Shown here piece by piece: positions 45,487 to 55,699 of a DNA stretch of 64,000 bases; positions within the stretch are counted from its first letter, which is position 1, and each line of letters begins with the position of its first letter. The DNA comes from Sinonovacula constricta (lineage: Eukaryota; Mollusca; Bivalvia; Cardiida; Solecurtidae). The position numbers and the translations under genes are program-made. The stretch covers positions 61,214,529 through 61,278,528 of the forward strand of contig CM017562.1 of assembly GCA_007844125.1 (NCBI GenBank), in the 5' to 3' direction. Under the pieces are notes generated by a model. It saw nothing but the letters and a program-made list of their open reading frames with translations. It was not told the DNA's origin and made no database searches.

Positions 45487-45768
45487 ATGTAGATAATTAC
45501 TGTCTTGCGCGCTGAAAGATAAATATTCAAACCATAAACACGGAACCAGTACATCGATTTCCCCTTACTTTATGTGTGCAAAAATTGTATGATAAAAAAG
45601 ACAGGTTAAAGTTTAGTGAGGTACTAAAAGTACAATGAAAAATCTGTCAAAGAAGATATGAACAGATAGGAACTATCTTTTAAAAACGACAATACGCCAA
45701 TGACATCATGTATGTACTTATTCGTCATGTTTTAAGATAAGTTTAAGTGTATGATGGAAATGAAATCC

Positions 45769-45812
45769 TTCTTGCATTTCCACCAATATACTCGGGTGGG
45801 CATTGCAACAAA
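45769..45812 (-). pseudogene. E' exon-2 remnant (EGF domain)
   Basis: CACCAATATACTCGGGTGGG and CATTGCA match the complement of gene E exon 2 around CPPEYIGG. The rest of the EGF exon is not recognisable. Confidence 0.65.
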
Positions 45813-46458
45813 CCGTTTTGTCATAAAACAATCCTGTTATGTATTAAACTATGTTAACGTTCAGAATCCTGATGATTTCTGACCAGAAAATATTTGGTGC
45901 ATTTTGGATACGTTTCAGATTTCAAACCGTTTTAAAGTACACTTTCTTATATCGGCCAACCTGTTTTGTAATTAAACTCATTTTCCTACACTTTTGACTT
46001 ATTTCAATTTTCAACCTTATGTGAAATTTGTTCAGTTCTTTTCACTATTAAATCAGTAAAACCCGTTTTGTACTAAACTCTGTTTTTGTCGAGACTCTTT
46101 CGAAACGATTTCTAAGCAAAATGTTGCATTTAGTAACAAATCATGTTCATACACCATTTTCTCTCCTTAAAACAGTATCTGGGATATTTTAAAGATGTTT
46201 TTTTTTTAAATTTCAACTCGTTTTGTAGTAAAAATATTTCTTATCTCAAATGCTGAAAATCATGAATAAATGAATGTGAAAAACACATCTAAATGCGGCA
46301 TTGACAGTCGTTTTCGTACACTTTTCAGACGTTTTGGAACTTAATGCTAAATTGTGTTTGTTTATTTTTATTAATTATAAGATAGTTAACTCAGGCTGAA
46401 TAATATTAAGTAATGCATGTTTTTTTTCATTATTTGAAAATAATACTGCTAGCGCTTC

Positions 46459-46665
46459 GTGTGTTTACCGGATGCTAAGGTACAATTTAATGTTGTCACC
46501 ATATACCATTCAGACATTAGCAGCAGACTCGCCGAATGGATGAAAACTCGACCAGATATTACAAACCATACTTGGTTTTCCTATGAAGCTACACAAATAT
46601 CCAGGTGCCCAAACGTAACTGTCGTTTCCGGGGCACAGACAAACAAGACTATTGCATGGAAATAA
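46459..46665 (+). other. Unrecognised 68-codon open frame
   Basis: The frame (VQFNVVTIYHSDISSRLAEW, then CPNVTVVSGAQTNKTIAW) looks protein-like, with several N-glycosylation motifs and mixed composition. It lies inside intron 1 of E' at a point where gene E has no equivalent sequence, so it is probably part of an insertion. I do not recognise the family. It may be one exon of something larger or a chance frame. Confidence 0.25.
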
Positions 46666-47229
46666 CATATCATTCTGACAAGTTAACAGTATGGGCAGCC
46701 TTAAGTTCATCGGTAGTAATTGGGCATTTCTTTTTTAGGACGAAAATGGTGACACTGTAACAATAAATAGTGTGCGCTGTCTGGAGATATAACGATCTTT
46801 TCGTTGTATCTTTTATTTTAATATTTATTTCTTAATTGAAAGGTAATTAAGAAGCATAATGGTGACATATATTATGAAACACCCTGGTATCTGTCACGAC
46901 CTATTAATAATACCATTTTGTTTGATAGTTGTTATAAACTCATAAGGTGTCACTATATTATCAACGATTAACTGGGATATGCAGACCTACATATATGTTC
47001 GTGCAATTCTACTAATGTCTATAATCTATGTCGTTTGTTATATATTTCTGCTATAGCCGAAGTGGATCACAAAACCATCCTCAACATTTTGACGAGAAGA
47101 AAAGCTTAGAACTAACCGAATCCACAAAATGACTAGTACGACAACAATTAATATGACCGTAGGTCGGACAGCGTCCTCAATATTCAACGTATACCAATTC
47201 AGTTTGTGATATTATTAAACATATATCCA

Positions 47230-47830
47230 CTTTTGTGTGTGCGCAGTAAGGCAATATAACGAAGCCCTATGAGCATTGCAATATATACAAAAAATGAAAA
47301 TACACAAGACGAAGCCTAATGCAAAAGTTAGAACAAATCAGCGATGAGTCATTAAACAAAAGAGAGCAAACCCAACATTTCCATTAGAAGAAATACACAA
47401 TATTGTTGATTGTAAATGAAATTATTTTCTTTAATCAAGAGAAAAATTACTTAAGAGGAAGTGTAAATGGTTGAAGCATCCTGTTCATGTGTATATGGTA
47501 TACGAAACCAAAGTACAATGTCCATCAAAGGAAAATATACGTACGTATAGGACGAATTAAATCACAGCATAAATAACAGGCACCGGAAGATTATTTTACA
47601 CTAACATTGTTGTAATCATGAAAAATGAAATTTGACAATTTCCTTTAAACATAACAACATATACCAAAACTTGAGAAGGCACAGGACAAAGCTATTTACA
47701 AGTAAGAGAAATGTAAAAGTAAGAACACATATATATGAGGATTCATTCAACAAAAAGAGCAAACCTAACACTTACCGCCTAGGAACGGTTAGTCGGCAAA
47801 GACGACTGACTGGGGTGCTTGGTGCTTATG
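47230..47830 (+). repeat. R1 dispersed repeat, + orientation, compound copy
   Basis: Two partial R1 units in the same direction: 47,270-47,390 (CAATATATACAAAAAATGAA; GAGCAAACCCAACA) and 47,645-47,830 (CAACATATACCAAAACTTGA; GCACAGGACAAAGC; CGCCTAGGAACGGTTAGTCG). Between them is the complement of the 14.48-kb type sequence (CATCCTGTTCATGTGTATAT). It lies in intron 1 of E'. Confidence 0.7.
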
Positions 47831-48153
47831 CTTGTCCAAAGTCAGAATTGTCATCAGAAGCCGGGAGAAAGGGGTTAGTTTTCTCATGTGGTACGAACAA
47901 AACGTTTAAGAAAACGTCGTGGTATAGTTATCTAAACAGAAGTGGCATTCAAAGTAGACGAAAAGATAAGATTTACAGGACAGACATGGACAGTTATGGT
48001 CCTTGTGAAGACAAATATTTTCATCATGGAAGAAGACCCTTAACGGGCGTCTACCTTAGTACAGTACATCGTTGGTCGGCTGGAATACATTATTACATGT
48101 TCTTAAATAATAAGGTATGCTATAATATACATGTACAAATGCTTAATTTTAAT

Positions 48154-48382
48154 ACAGAGCACTCGCCCAGGTCCTCAGCACAGCTGGGTTGCGTCCAGCC
48201 AAGAATACAACCCCGGTAATGCGGCTCCCCTGTCTCACCCTCGCTGATAAAATTCGGCTCACAAGGGCTAAACACTGTTTGCCTTTGGTAGTTGTCCATG
48301 GACAGTATACACGAGGAGGTGATGACTTAATACTCTATTGTCACAGTTTGGAGACATTCCAAATGAGGGACGAGAAGAAAAA
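48154..48382 (-). pseudogene. E' exon-1 remnant (Cys-rich region)
   Basis: The plus-strand text CAGCACAGCTG, GATAAAATTCGG, CTCACAAGGGC, AAACACTG and GACATTCCAAATGAGGGA matches the complement of gene E exon 1. Most Cys codons are altered or out of frame, and no ATG remains at the start position. Confidence 0.78.
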
Positions 48383-48385
48383 GTT

Positions 48386-49159
48386 TATAACAGCCTTTAT
48401 TTAATTCTTGTTATTAGCTAACATATACACTGAGTGTTACCTAGCAAGAGCTACATTTTGAAGATCCGTGATAAGCATGCTAAGTAAATATTTAATAATG
48501 GAATAGGGTAACAGTCGGGAAGCGCATTCAAATTATAAAGTATCTTGTTTTTTGTGCACAAACCTTAGACATCTAATGTTTTATTTCTGGTCCAACATTT
48601 TTGACTTACCACTTATTTCACAGCAATCTAGAACATTTTTTTAAAGACTGTTTTTGTCAATTTCTTAACACGATTTCTGTGTTTTATTTTATCTTTCAAT
48701 GTTTTTGATGTTTTGTGAAATAGCATTTTCTTGTTAAATAAAGCATGTCTGAAAGTTATGTGCATATATAGCTATGGGTTTTGTTGTATATATTATATAT
48801 TATACTGTTCAGTAGGTACCCGAAATTACGTACCAGGCAGAGCCTACCTACGAAACATTGTGCACAATGGCGTGATCACGATAAAATCCGGATGGATGTG
48901 CAGACTCTTACATACATAAGTTTCAAGTAACAAAGTAAGCAATATGTGGCGTATATGTGTCCTCTTTACTTATTTACCTGTGAGGTTAACCTGGACGATG
49001 AAGGCTGGATAAAAGGTATTCTAGACCTTTTAATATACAGTTCATCATGCACAAGATTTAAATACAGTTGACCTGTCCCATAAGTATTTACATAGCCTCT
49101 GTGAAGTTAGGGAAAAGTACAATAATATGCTGCCAATGACGTCGTTCAATTAGTCCAAT
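48386..49159. other. Spacer between E' and gene B, no gene recognised
   Basis: AT-rich spacer between the divergently oriented E' and B. A 62-codon frame at 48,731-48,919 is not recognised. Confidence 0.45.
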
Positions 49160-49237
49160 ATTTAGTGTATATAAATATTATCTGAACCATTTTACAGTCA
49201 CATTCGTAACTGGATTTGAAGGAGAAAGACGTACGTC
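49160..49237 (+). promoter_or_regulatory. Putative core promoter of gene B
   Basis: TGTATATAAATATT (TATA-like, about 49,165-49,178) lies about 65 bases upstream of the start codon. Confidence 0.4.
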
Positions 49238-49320
49238 ATGGCTGAACTTCGATTCGTGTGCCTTCTGCAAGTGTTGTTGGCTAGCGCCTTGATGACATGC
49301 GCAAGAAAAGATTATTCAGG
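49238..49320 (+). CDS. Gene B exon 1: signal peptide
   Basis: Reads MAELRFVCLLQVLLASALM, then TCARKDYSG; donor CAGG|GTTTGT, a weaker donor than that of gene A (GTAAGT). 83 bases, phase 2. Confidence 0.88.
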
Positions 49321-50289
49321 GTTTGTCATTTTATATCTATATCGTACACCTATATCATATCAATCTACATAAACTACAGCTTCACCGCTTTCCAGCTTAG
49401 TCAATAACTTTCAGCGATAAAATATTACATGAGTTGAATAATTAAGCGTATACATTATGATTTCAAAAGTTTATTGGAATAATAAAGTCACGCACAAAGA
49501 GGGATCGATAGTTATTGTTTTGTTCAGTCTTTTATTGGATATTTATCTTGTTTTGATTTCTTTATTCTGATTTCCTTGTTTTACCCGAATTAGAACTTAG
49601 AACTCTAAGTTATGTTATAATTATAAGTAATGCTTAATTATCTTTTTGCGCATAGCAGAGTATTTCCTTAGTGTTTACTTTTTAAGTTGATGAAAATATA
49701 CAAGATATACTATATTTCTGACTGTTTATGATACTCTGAACCCTTTACTGAAGCTTTAACAAATAAAGTTATATATTCGTTTAAAGGTTGCATGCAGTTA
49801 TCATTGAATGTGTAAATGATAAACCTCCTTCATTTGTAAGTAACAATATGTAAATTAAATCTAAGTATAGATGATGGTGGATAACTCTACAGTAATAGTC
49901 CGCCTTGTATTACCATTTATTTTATAAAAACGAGAGTAATGTAGTTGCAGACTGTTGATTTAGATTATTGTCCAGTGTTTATGTTATTAAAACAAGTGGG
50001 GAAACAAGTGATTTTAACTAAATAATCAATCTAGACTCAATACTTTTTGGTATTAGCCGTATTAGAGTAGTAACTACCTTAGTCATTGTGTGTTGAATAG
50101 CAGTGACCAAGGTCAAACAATTTGTCTCGGATTCAGGTTTCAAAGGCGAGACCTTAAAATTGGGTGGCAAAAGGTTCGAGCTCTTGATCATTAACCCTGC
50201 ACTAGATAAATATCACACTAGTTTGACGATCTTTATATATATATTTAGTTTAAATATATTTTAAACATTGATTATGTTTTATATTTCAG

Positions 50290-50365
50290 GTACCAACTAA
50301 TCACTGTGACTGCAGAGACCGCACCACAGCTCCAGCTTTTGCAAGGGTTGGAAGCGGAGGGATAT
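50290..50365 (+). CDS. Gene B exon 2: propeptide
   Basis: Acceptor TATTTCAG, donor GATAT|GTAAGA. It reads YQLITVTAETAPQLQLLQGL, three residues or fewer different from gene A. Confidence 0.9.
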
Positions 50366-51308
50366 GTAAGACTTTGATCATTTATTATACTTGCATGCCA
50401 GTAAAAATAAGAAAATCTCGGCTATTCCAAAATTTTACAATAATTGACAACAAAACAGTCACACAAACATGTTCTTTCAGAATATTATCCAGATCGTGTG
50501 GCAATATGCTAAGGTTTTACTCTAAGCTTAGCATTTACTAACGCGAAAACTGTTTGTATTTTAATAATCACTGTCCTGAACAAAGCATTTGATGTTTTTC
50601 CTGATAAACTCATTTGTGATTGTCGCTTGCAAAATTAATTTATTTACATTTCAGCCGTACATATCTTTCGTACACACAATCGCTTCCAAGGTCTGCTAGC
50701 AGGCCTGCGGTCGGATCCTTGATCAACCAAAACATTTGTCTTGGGTATAAATCCACACAAAAAAGCTGGCCGTCGCTATGATGATTAGGATTTAACGCTG
50801 TGATGTATTTAAAACAGCAACAACAACAAAAAAAAAATAAACAAACAACTAAACAAACAGTCGTTTTCTCACTTATCGATTACTTAATTTAAGTCTGTAT
50901 TTTCTCAGACTCAAAACAACAACACAGACTTTCATATGCTTGTTTTGTGATCTGTACAGTTAAAGGCAACAGAAGGTAAACTGCATATACAATGTATATC
51001 GTAAAGGCGCCTGTACGCAACGAGCAGTCCTCAATAAAGGCACGTTTAGACAACTTAATGTGTCTTTTTATTCTGAGATTTGATCTTGACCAGCATTTGC
51101 AAAGCGTGCTTTAGCACTGTTGTGACAGATTTATATAGTTTATTGAGTTACTGTAGATGTAATGGAAACCCATCATAACTTCGGTATATTGCAATCGTTT
51201 TCCGCGAATACATAAAATTCCCAGCAGGCAATTATACGGTCTATCGGCATGGACTATATATATTATACACGGCTATATTCATAATAATTGCGTTTTAATA
51301 ACCCCTAG

Positions 51309-51436
51309 GACTTCTGGACTGGTCCATTTCTTAGAAAGCCCTCGGATATCTTTGTCTCCGGCCTGGATTTCCCTGAACTTCACAACCGGCTACAACTGTC
51401 TGATTTTGAGGTGACATCCTCGGCCTTCAGGATTGG
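51309..51436 (+). CDS. Gene B exon 3: propeptide core (intact)
   Basis: Acceptor CCCCTAG, donor ATTGG|GTAATA, 128 bases, open. DFWTGPFLRKPSDIFVSGLD is the typical M14 propeptide strand order and serves as the reference for the frameshift in gene A. Confidence 0.92.
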
Positions 51437-51664
51437 GTAATATCTAAAATATAATTCATGATATGTACATTTTATATTGAAAGTCAGTCATAGAAAAAAA
51501 CTGTTAATATAAACTTGTATGCATATCCAATAAAGTATTATAATATATATCTACATCTCTTGTCTGTTAAACATGTTAAAACTGTAATAAAATATGACAA
51601 ATTTTTACCTATTAGAATTACCACATACGTTTACTTTAAAAAACCCATTTGATATATTAGTCAA

Positions 51665-51800
51665 ATAGTGGAAAACAACAGATACCTACTTGGAATGGTA
51701 GGTCGGCAAAATGACTGACTGGGGTGCTTAAATCGATTAAGTTTAATATAGGTCTAACCTTCATGACGAGTTCTCTGTAAATAAAAATATCCCATCAAAA
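51665..51800 (+). repeat. R1 fragment, + orientation, intron 3 of gene B
   Basis: CTACTTGGAATGGTAGGTCG, GCAAAATGACTGACTGGGGT, GCTTAAATCG match the R1 core and its right flank. Confidence 0.65.
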
Positions 51801-52316
51801 TGAATCAATAATGGTGAGCATCTACAGCCTTAACGAAATAATATTAATTGAAAACAGTGAAACAATAAATGTTTGGCCTATCTTAATTGTTTTTTACAAC
51901 CTGTACTCGACATAAACTGCCACAGCCTGTTACTAAACATAATAAAACAGAACAGTTTCTTCCTTAGAATACTCCCATTTTATACTGTAAAGATCTTGTA
52001 GCACAAACCGTATAAATATATATTATCTAAAACCGGTTGTAAGGTGGAATACAATCGATTTTCTCCAATGTGTTTGTTATAAACAATGTCGACTGCTTAA
52101 TTCCTGGGTAGAACCAGTAAACATGGTCGTACATGTACTACCTCACAAATAACAGGTCTGTTCTCCTTTTGATGTTGTGTATCAAATCCTTTCTCGTGCA
52201 TCGTCTTCCTTAAGATTTGATAAAAAGCTGAGCTAAAAAAAATGTGAAAACAATAACATAATATGGCTCTCGATGCAAACTTAACTCTCATTGACAAGAA
52301 TCTTCAATCACTAAAG

Positions 52317-52455
52317 AGACTCCGATACCTATGAAGAGCAGAAGGCTGTCTTTCCGGCTGAGAAGCCTGACAGCGGCAATAAACCAAAACCAACAACAGG
52401 ACCTCCACCATCAGCTCCTTGCAATATTACGCATGAATATTGTCACTACAATCGG
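52317..52455 (+). CDS. Gene B exon 4: linker without poly-Gly
   Basis: Acceptor ACTAAAG, donor AATCGG|GTAATA, 139 bases. It reads DSDTYEEQKAVFPAEKPDSG, then NKPKPTTGPPPSAP and CNITHEYCHYNR. It lacks the Gly run and part of the Thr/Pro stretch of gene A. Confidence 0.9.
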
Positions 52456-52475
52456 GTAATAATAATAAGAAAGTA

Positions 52476-52498
52476 ATGATGACGACGACGACGACGAC

Positions 52499-52532
<34 letters not shown>

Positions 52533-52625
52533 TGTGATGATGATGATGATGACGATGATGATGATGATGATGATAATGATGATAATGAGTTGATGATGAG
52601 GGTGATGATGAGGGTGATGATGAAA
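52476..52625. repeat. (GAT)n/(GAC)n microsatellite, intron 4 of gene B
   Basis: About 150 bp of GAC and GAT triplets begin 20 bases after the exon-4 donor. Open frames on both strands across it (poly-Asp, poly-Met, poly-Ser, poly-His) are artefacts. A GAT tract occupies the same intron next to the exon at 208. Confidence 0.95.
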
Positions 52626-52754
52626 ACAGACATAAATCGGGTGGTTCGCGACCATCTTGATTAAATTTCTGCGCATCTTCCAACCAAGCATATTTGTCAA
52701 CAATCCACGGACGACTTAACTTTTATTCATATATTAGCGATGATGATATTGCAG

Positions 52755-52856
52755 ATAATGGATTTAATCCAGCAAAGGGCCACAGATTATCCAGACAAGT
52801 TTGTTTCCTACCAAATCGGAACGACGGCTAACGGTCGTCCTATCTACTGTGTGAAG
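52755..52856 (+). CDS. Gene B exon 5
   Basis: Acceptor ATTGCAG, donor GTGAAG|GTCAGA, 102 bases. It reads IMDLIQQRATDYPDKFVSYQ and IGTTANGRPIYCVK. It is closer to the D exon at 208 than to gene A in the second half (GRPIYCVK against GRSLYCVK). Confidence 0.92.
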
Positions 52857-53550
52857 GTCAGAGCTTTTTGTAGCAATTATCTGAACTTTAAAAGAGACCT
52901 TTAGAAATTCGATTTGATATAAGTAAAAACATAACTAATTCTTACTATGTCGTTGGAGAACTAAATTTATCAGGTACGTATTTAATTTAAGATTGAGCGA
53001 CTACAAGTCATCTGCATTCGTCAAACGGCATTCTGTGTAAATACTTACATGTGGTAAAGTATATACATAAATTGCAAGCATTTTTGTTTCCATGCTCAAA
53101 TTGTTGTGAAAGAACTATTTTTATATTTAATAGTACTGTAATGACTATTTAACATGTCTATTAATTTCTTTCTTTTCTCGTATAACATATTGCATGTGAC
53201 GCCATATGTTCTTTGGCAATGGCAGTAATGTTTATGCTGAAAAAATATTGAATTTAAAATAAGTTGACATTATAAATTGTACCCTTATTAGGGCAGAAGT
53301 GTAAATGTAATTATGTAATTCAATTATAACTCAGGGAACTCCCCTCATATTACTTTAACACAGCGATCACCAAAGGGTCCTGATCGTAATTGTCACTTTA
53401 GTGTCGCAATGTCTTAGCATATTGTCTGGATCAGGTATCTTTATGCCCATTCGTCTTCAAGCCCATGTAGATCGTCTGTCTGTTGTAATAAGTTCCTTAC
53501 ATAGACACGTATGTTTTCTATTGATTTCATCAATTTGTGTGTGTTTCTAG

Positions 53551-53655
53551 GTTGCTGCAGACATATCAGCATTGAAACAGGCTACTCTTATAGAGACCGG
53601 TACGCATGCGCGAGAGTGGGTCACTGTGTCTCTAGCAATGAACCTCATGGAAAAG
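53551..53655 (+). CDS. Gene B exon 6: zinc-binding HxxE (intact)
   Basis: Acceptor GTTTCTAG, donor GAAAAG|GTACTT. It reads VAADISALKQATLIETGTHA, then REWVTVSLAMNLMEK. The zinc ligands are unchanged. Confidence 0.93.
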
Positions 53656-53699
53656 GTACTTTGATCTTCTTACGCAGTAAAACAGAATAAACCCTGAAT

Positions 53700-54240
53700 T
53701 ATTCTGCTGCATGGAAAATCATAATTGTATGTTATATTATTGAGGTAAAGGTCAGTAGTCGACGTAATGATTTATAGTTTTTATTTATGAACACAAGAAT
53801 GAAGATGCTTAGAAGATTATGAATTGGTATATCAATTTAAATATACCTGTTTATAATAAATTACCATATAATCTATTAATTATAAAGTTATTAAACAATA
53901 AGAAAAAAACAAGAAAAACATCAGACCAAAACGCTTCCGACCGACTTCTTTCGGATCCTAACTATTAAGAAAAAGCGACAAGCAGGTTTAAAAACTGGCA
54001 ATAAAATAACAGGTTAGAAAGTTGTGTGTTGTAAACCTTGGGCCGGTCGGCATGTGTAATAAAGCTACAGTCAGAAAGTAAGAAAGTATGTCGTCAATTG
54101 TGAACAAGGACTCTTTACAAGTACGTCTATATTCCCAATCTGCAAAATATTCTTACTATTTCTCGATTATGTATACCTAAATTAAACGGAGCAAATTGGC
54201 TCGAATCGCCTTACCATCTTTGTGCATACATAAACCTACA
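53700..54240. other. Intron 6 of gene B, no gene recognised
   Basis: AT-rich intron sequence with no R2 copy, unlike intron 6 of gene A, which is 826 bases longer mainly because of that element. Confidence 0.5.
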
Positions 54241-54261
54241 TAAAAGTGTTTTGTTTAACAG

Positions 54262-54307
54262 CTTCTAACAGACCAGACGATGCTGCAGAATTATGACTGG
54301 CACATAA
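54262..54307 (+). pseudogene. Gene B exon 7, truncated
   Basis: Acceptor TTTAACAG, then LLTDQTMLQNYDWHI. After GGCACATAA similarity to gene A ceases: the codons for IPVHNPDGYVYTW, the donor and the whole of intron 7 are absent, replaced by about 370 bases containing R1 sequence. Confidence 0.88.
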
Positions 54308-54389
54308 GAACGGCTTCCTGTTGTTTAAACCGGTATTCAGGACTCTAGCATCGAATTTTCCTTAAGGTTCCTTAAAAGAAAGCAGTGAA

Positions 54390-54665
54390 AAGAAAACATT
54401 TATTTGAAACAAAACAGTCTAAGGCATTTACGTTCCAAATGTAAAAGTACATCAAATAAACATTCACATAATAATCCTGATAGGATGAATTAAATGACAA
54501 CATATATAACATATACGGAAATACTTTCCACGAAACTGAACAGGTGGTAGATGGTTGGTAAATGTCTGTGGTAATTTTTCCTGTGATTGTGATGCCTGAA
54601 ATGAAACCTAAAAGTTACCGCCTTGGAATGGTAAATCAGCAAAATGGCCAAACTGAGTGTTTCTT
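54390..54665 (+). repeat. R1 copy occupying the lost end of exon 7 in gene B
   Basis: CCAAATGTAAAAGTACATCA, GATAGGATGAATTAAATGAC and GTTACCGCCTTGGAATGGTA match 47,480-47,800 in order, ending immediately before the polypyrimidine tract and acceptor of exon 8. Confidence 0.65.
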
Positions 54666-54676
54666 TTTCTGTTTAG

Positions 54677-54769
54677 ACTGATAAAAGACTTTCGAGGAAG
54701 AACAGGGAGGGCCAATTGGACAAGCAATAGGCGTGGATCTAAACAGAAACTGGGACGCTCAGTGAAGAG
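54677..54769 (+). pseudogene. Gene B exon 8, frameshifted
   Basis: Acceptor CTGTTTAG, donor AAGAG|GTATGC. 93 bases against 103 in gene A. Ten bases are missing between GGGAGGGCCA and AGGCGTGGATCTAAACAGAA, and TGG has become TCG in LWRK. The substrate Arg (LSRKN) remains, but the frame reaches TAG before the NRN segment, and TGGAAAG is now TGAAGAG. Confidence 0.88.
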
Positions 54770-55036
54770 GTATGCATCTTTTGAACTTTCTTTCTCTGCA
54801 CACACTACCTCTTACTACCTTGCTATTGTCGTATCTAAAGATATATAGCAAATAAATAAAACATTTATGTTAATTATATTACGTTTACTTGCCTGCTTTA
54901 ATCATAAACTGTTCAGCAAATACAGCTGAATGTTATATTTGCAAAAGAACACAAGAATACACTATTTGCCTGCCTTATCCATATGTTAAACCAAGGACAT
55001 CCTAGTACTGTTGTAAGCTTCTTTTTCGACATACAG

Positions 55037-55224
55037 CGTCCTCTAGCAACTGCAGGAGACAAGACTATCCTGGCCCATGTCCATTCTCGGCCGCAGAAAC
55101 CTCCGCCATCTGAGATCTTGTCATTCCAGATCTTAAAGCTTTCTTCTCCATTCATTCCTACGCACAGCTGATCTTACTTCCATACGGATATACGCCCAAT
55201 GACGCTGCGAACATAGCCGATCTG
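55037..55224 (+). pseudogene. Gene B exon 9, nonsense mutation
   Basis: Acceptor CATACAG, donor GATCTG|GTAGGT. It has one extra codon at the start compared with A. ETSAI is followed by TGA where gene A has AGA (Arg); otherwise DLVIPDLKAFFSIHSYAQLI is intact, including the zinc His and the canonical Tyr. Confidence 0.9.
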
Positions 55225-55699
55225 GTAGGTGGTATGGTACATGGTATACCTTTTTTCTTGTAAAAGACTATCTGGTCTTTTGGTACATGTGATTTTAGTA
55301 ACATACATGTAGCTTGTTATCGGTCTAAAATGTGATGCGATGTGATAGTATTTGACATACAGAAGGAATAAGTAAATAGTGGTAATATTAAAGCATTTAA
55401 AGTGGAATTTTGTCATTGTAAATACACTTAGTGTTTGGCATTTAAACAGTTTATATTGATTTTAGAAGAATAGCTAACAAACTACTTCGTATAAGTTTTG
55501 TTTATTTATCATTAGGTAAATTAGATAGAATCGTATCCTAGCATGCATAGAAATACTGCAGTGTCGCATGTATATTAAAAACAGCATGTTTAGTGTACGA
55601 CTGTTTCAGATAATAAAACTTCTATGTGCATGGAAAACGTCAAAGATAGGCTTATAGCCCATTTATTTTTCTCTCCTTTCTTTCGTTGTTATAGGTTAT

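Larger units (their letters stand above)
44640..48385 (-). pseudogene. EGF-domain surface-protein pseudogene E'
   Basis: Three blocks on the minus strand match the three exons of gene E in order: exon 1 remnant 48,154-48,382, exon 2 remnant about 45,769-45,812, exon 3 remnant about 44,640-44,985. All carry indels or stops. The start ATG of exon 1 is lost, exon 2 keeps only about 40 recognisable bases, and the gene is interrupted by a 340-bp MITE (45,147-45,486) and by R1 sequence (47,230-47,830). It lies tail-to-tail with gene A as E does with B. Confidence 0.75.

Noticed and set aside
47632..48219. A 195-codon plus-strand open frame, the longest in the window.
   Set aside because: Its first third is R1 repeat and its end is antisense to the EGF pseudogene exon; the composition of the middle is not protein-like for a known family.
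52411..52703. Several frames encoding runs of Ser, His, Ile, Asp or Met.
   Set aside because: They arise from the GAT/GAC microsatellite next to exon 4 of gene B.
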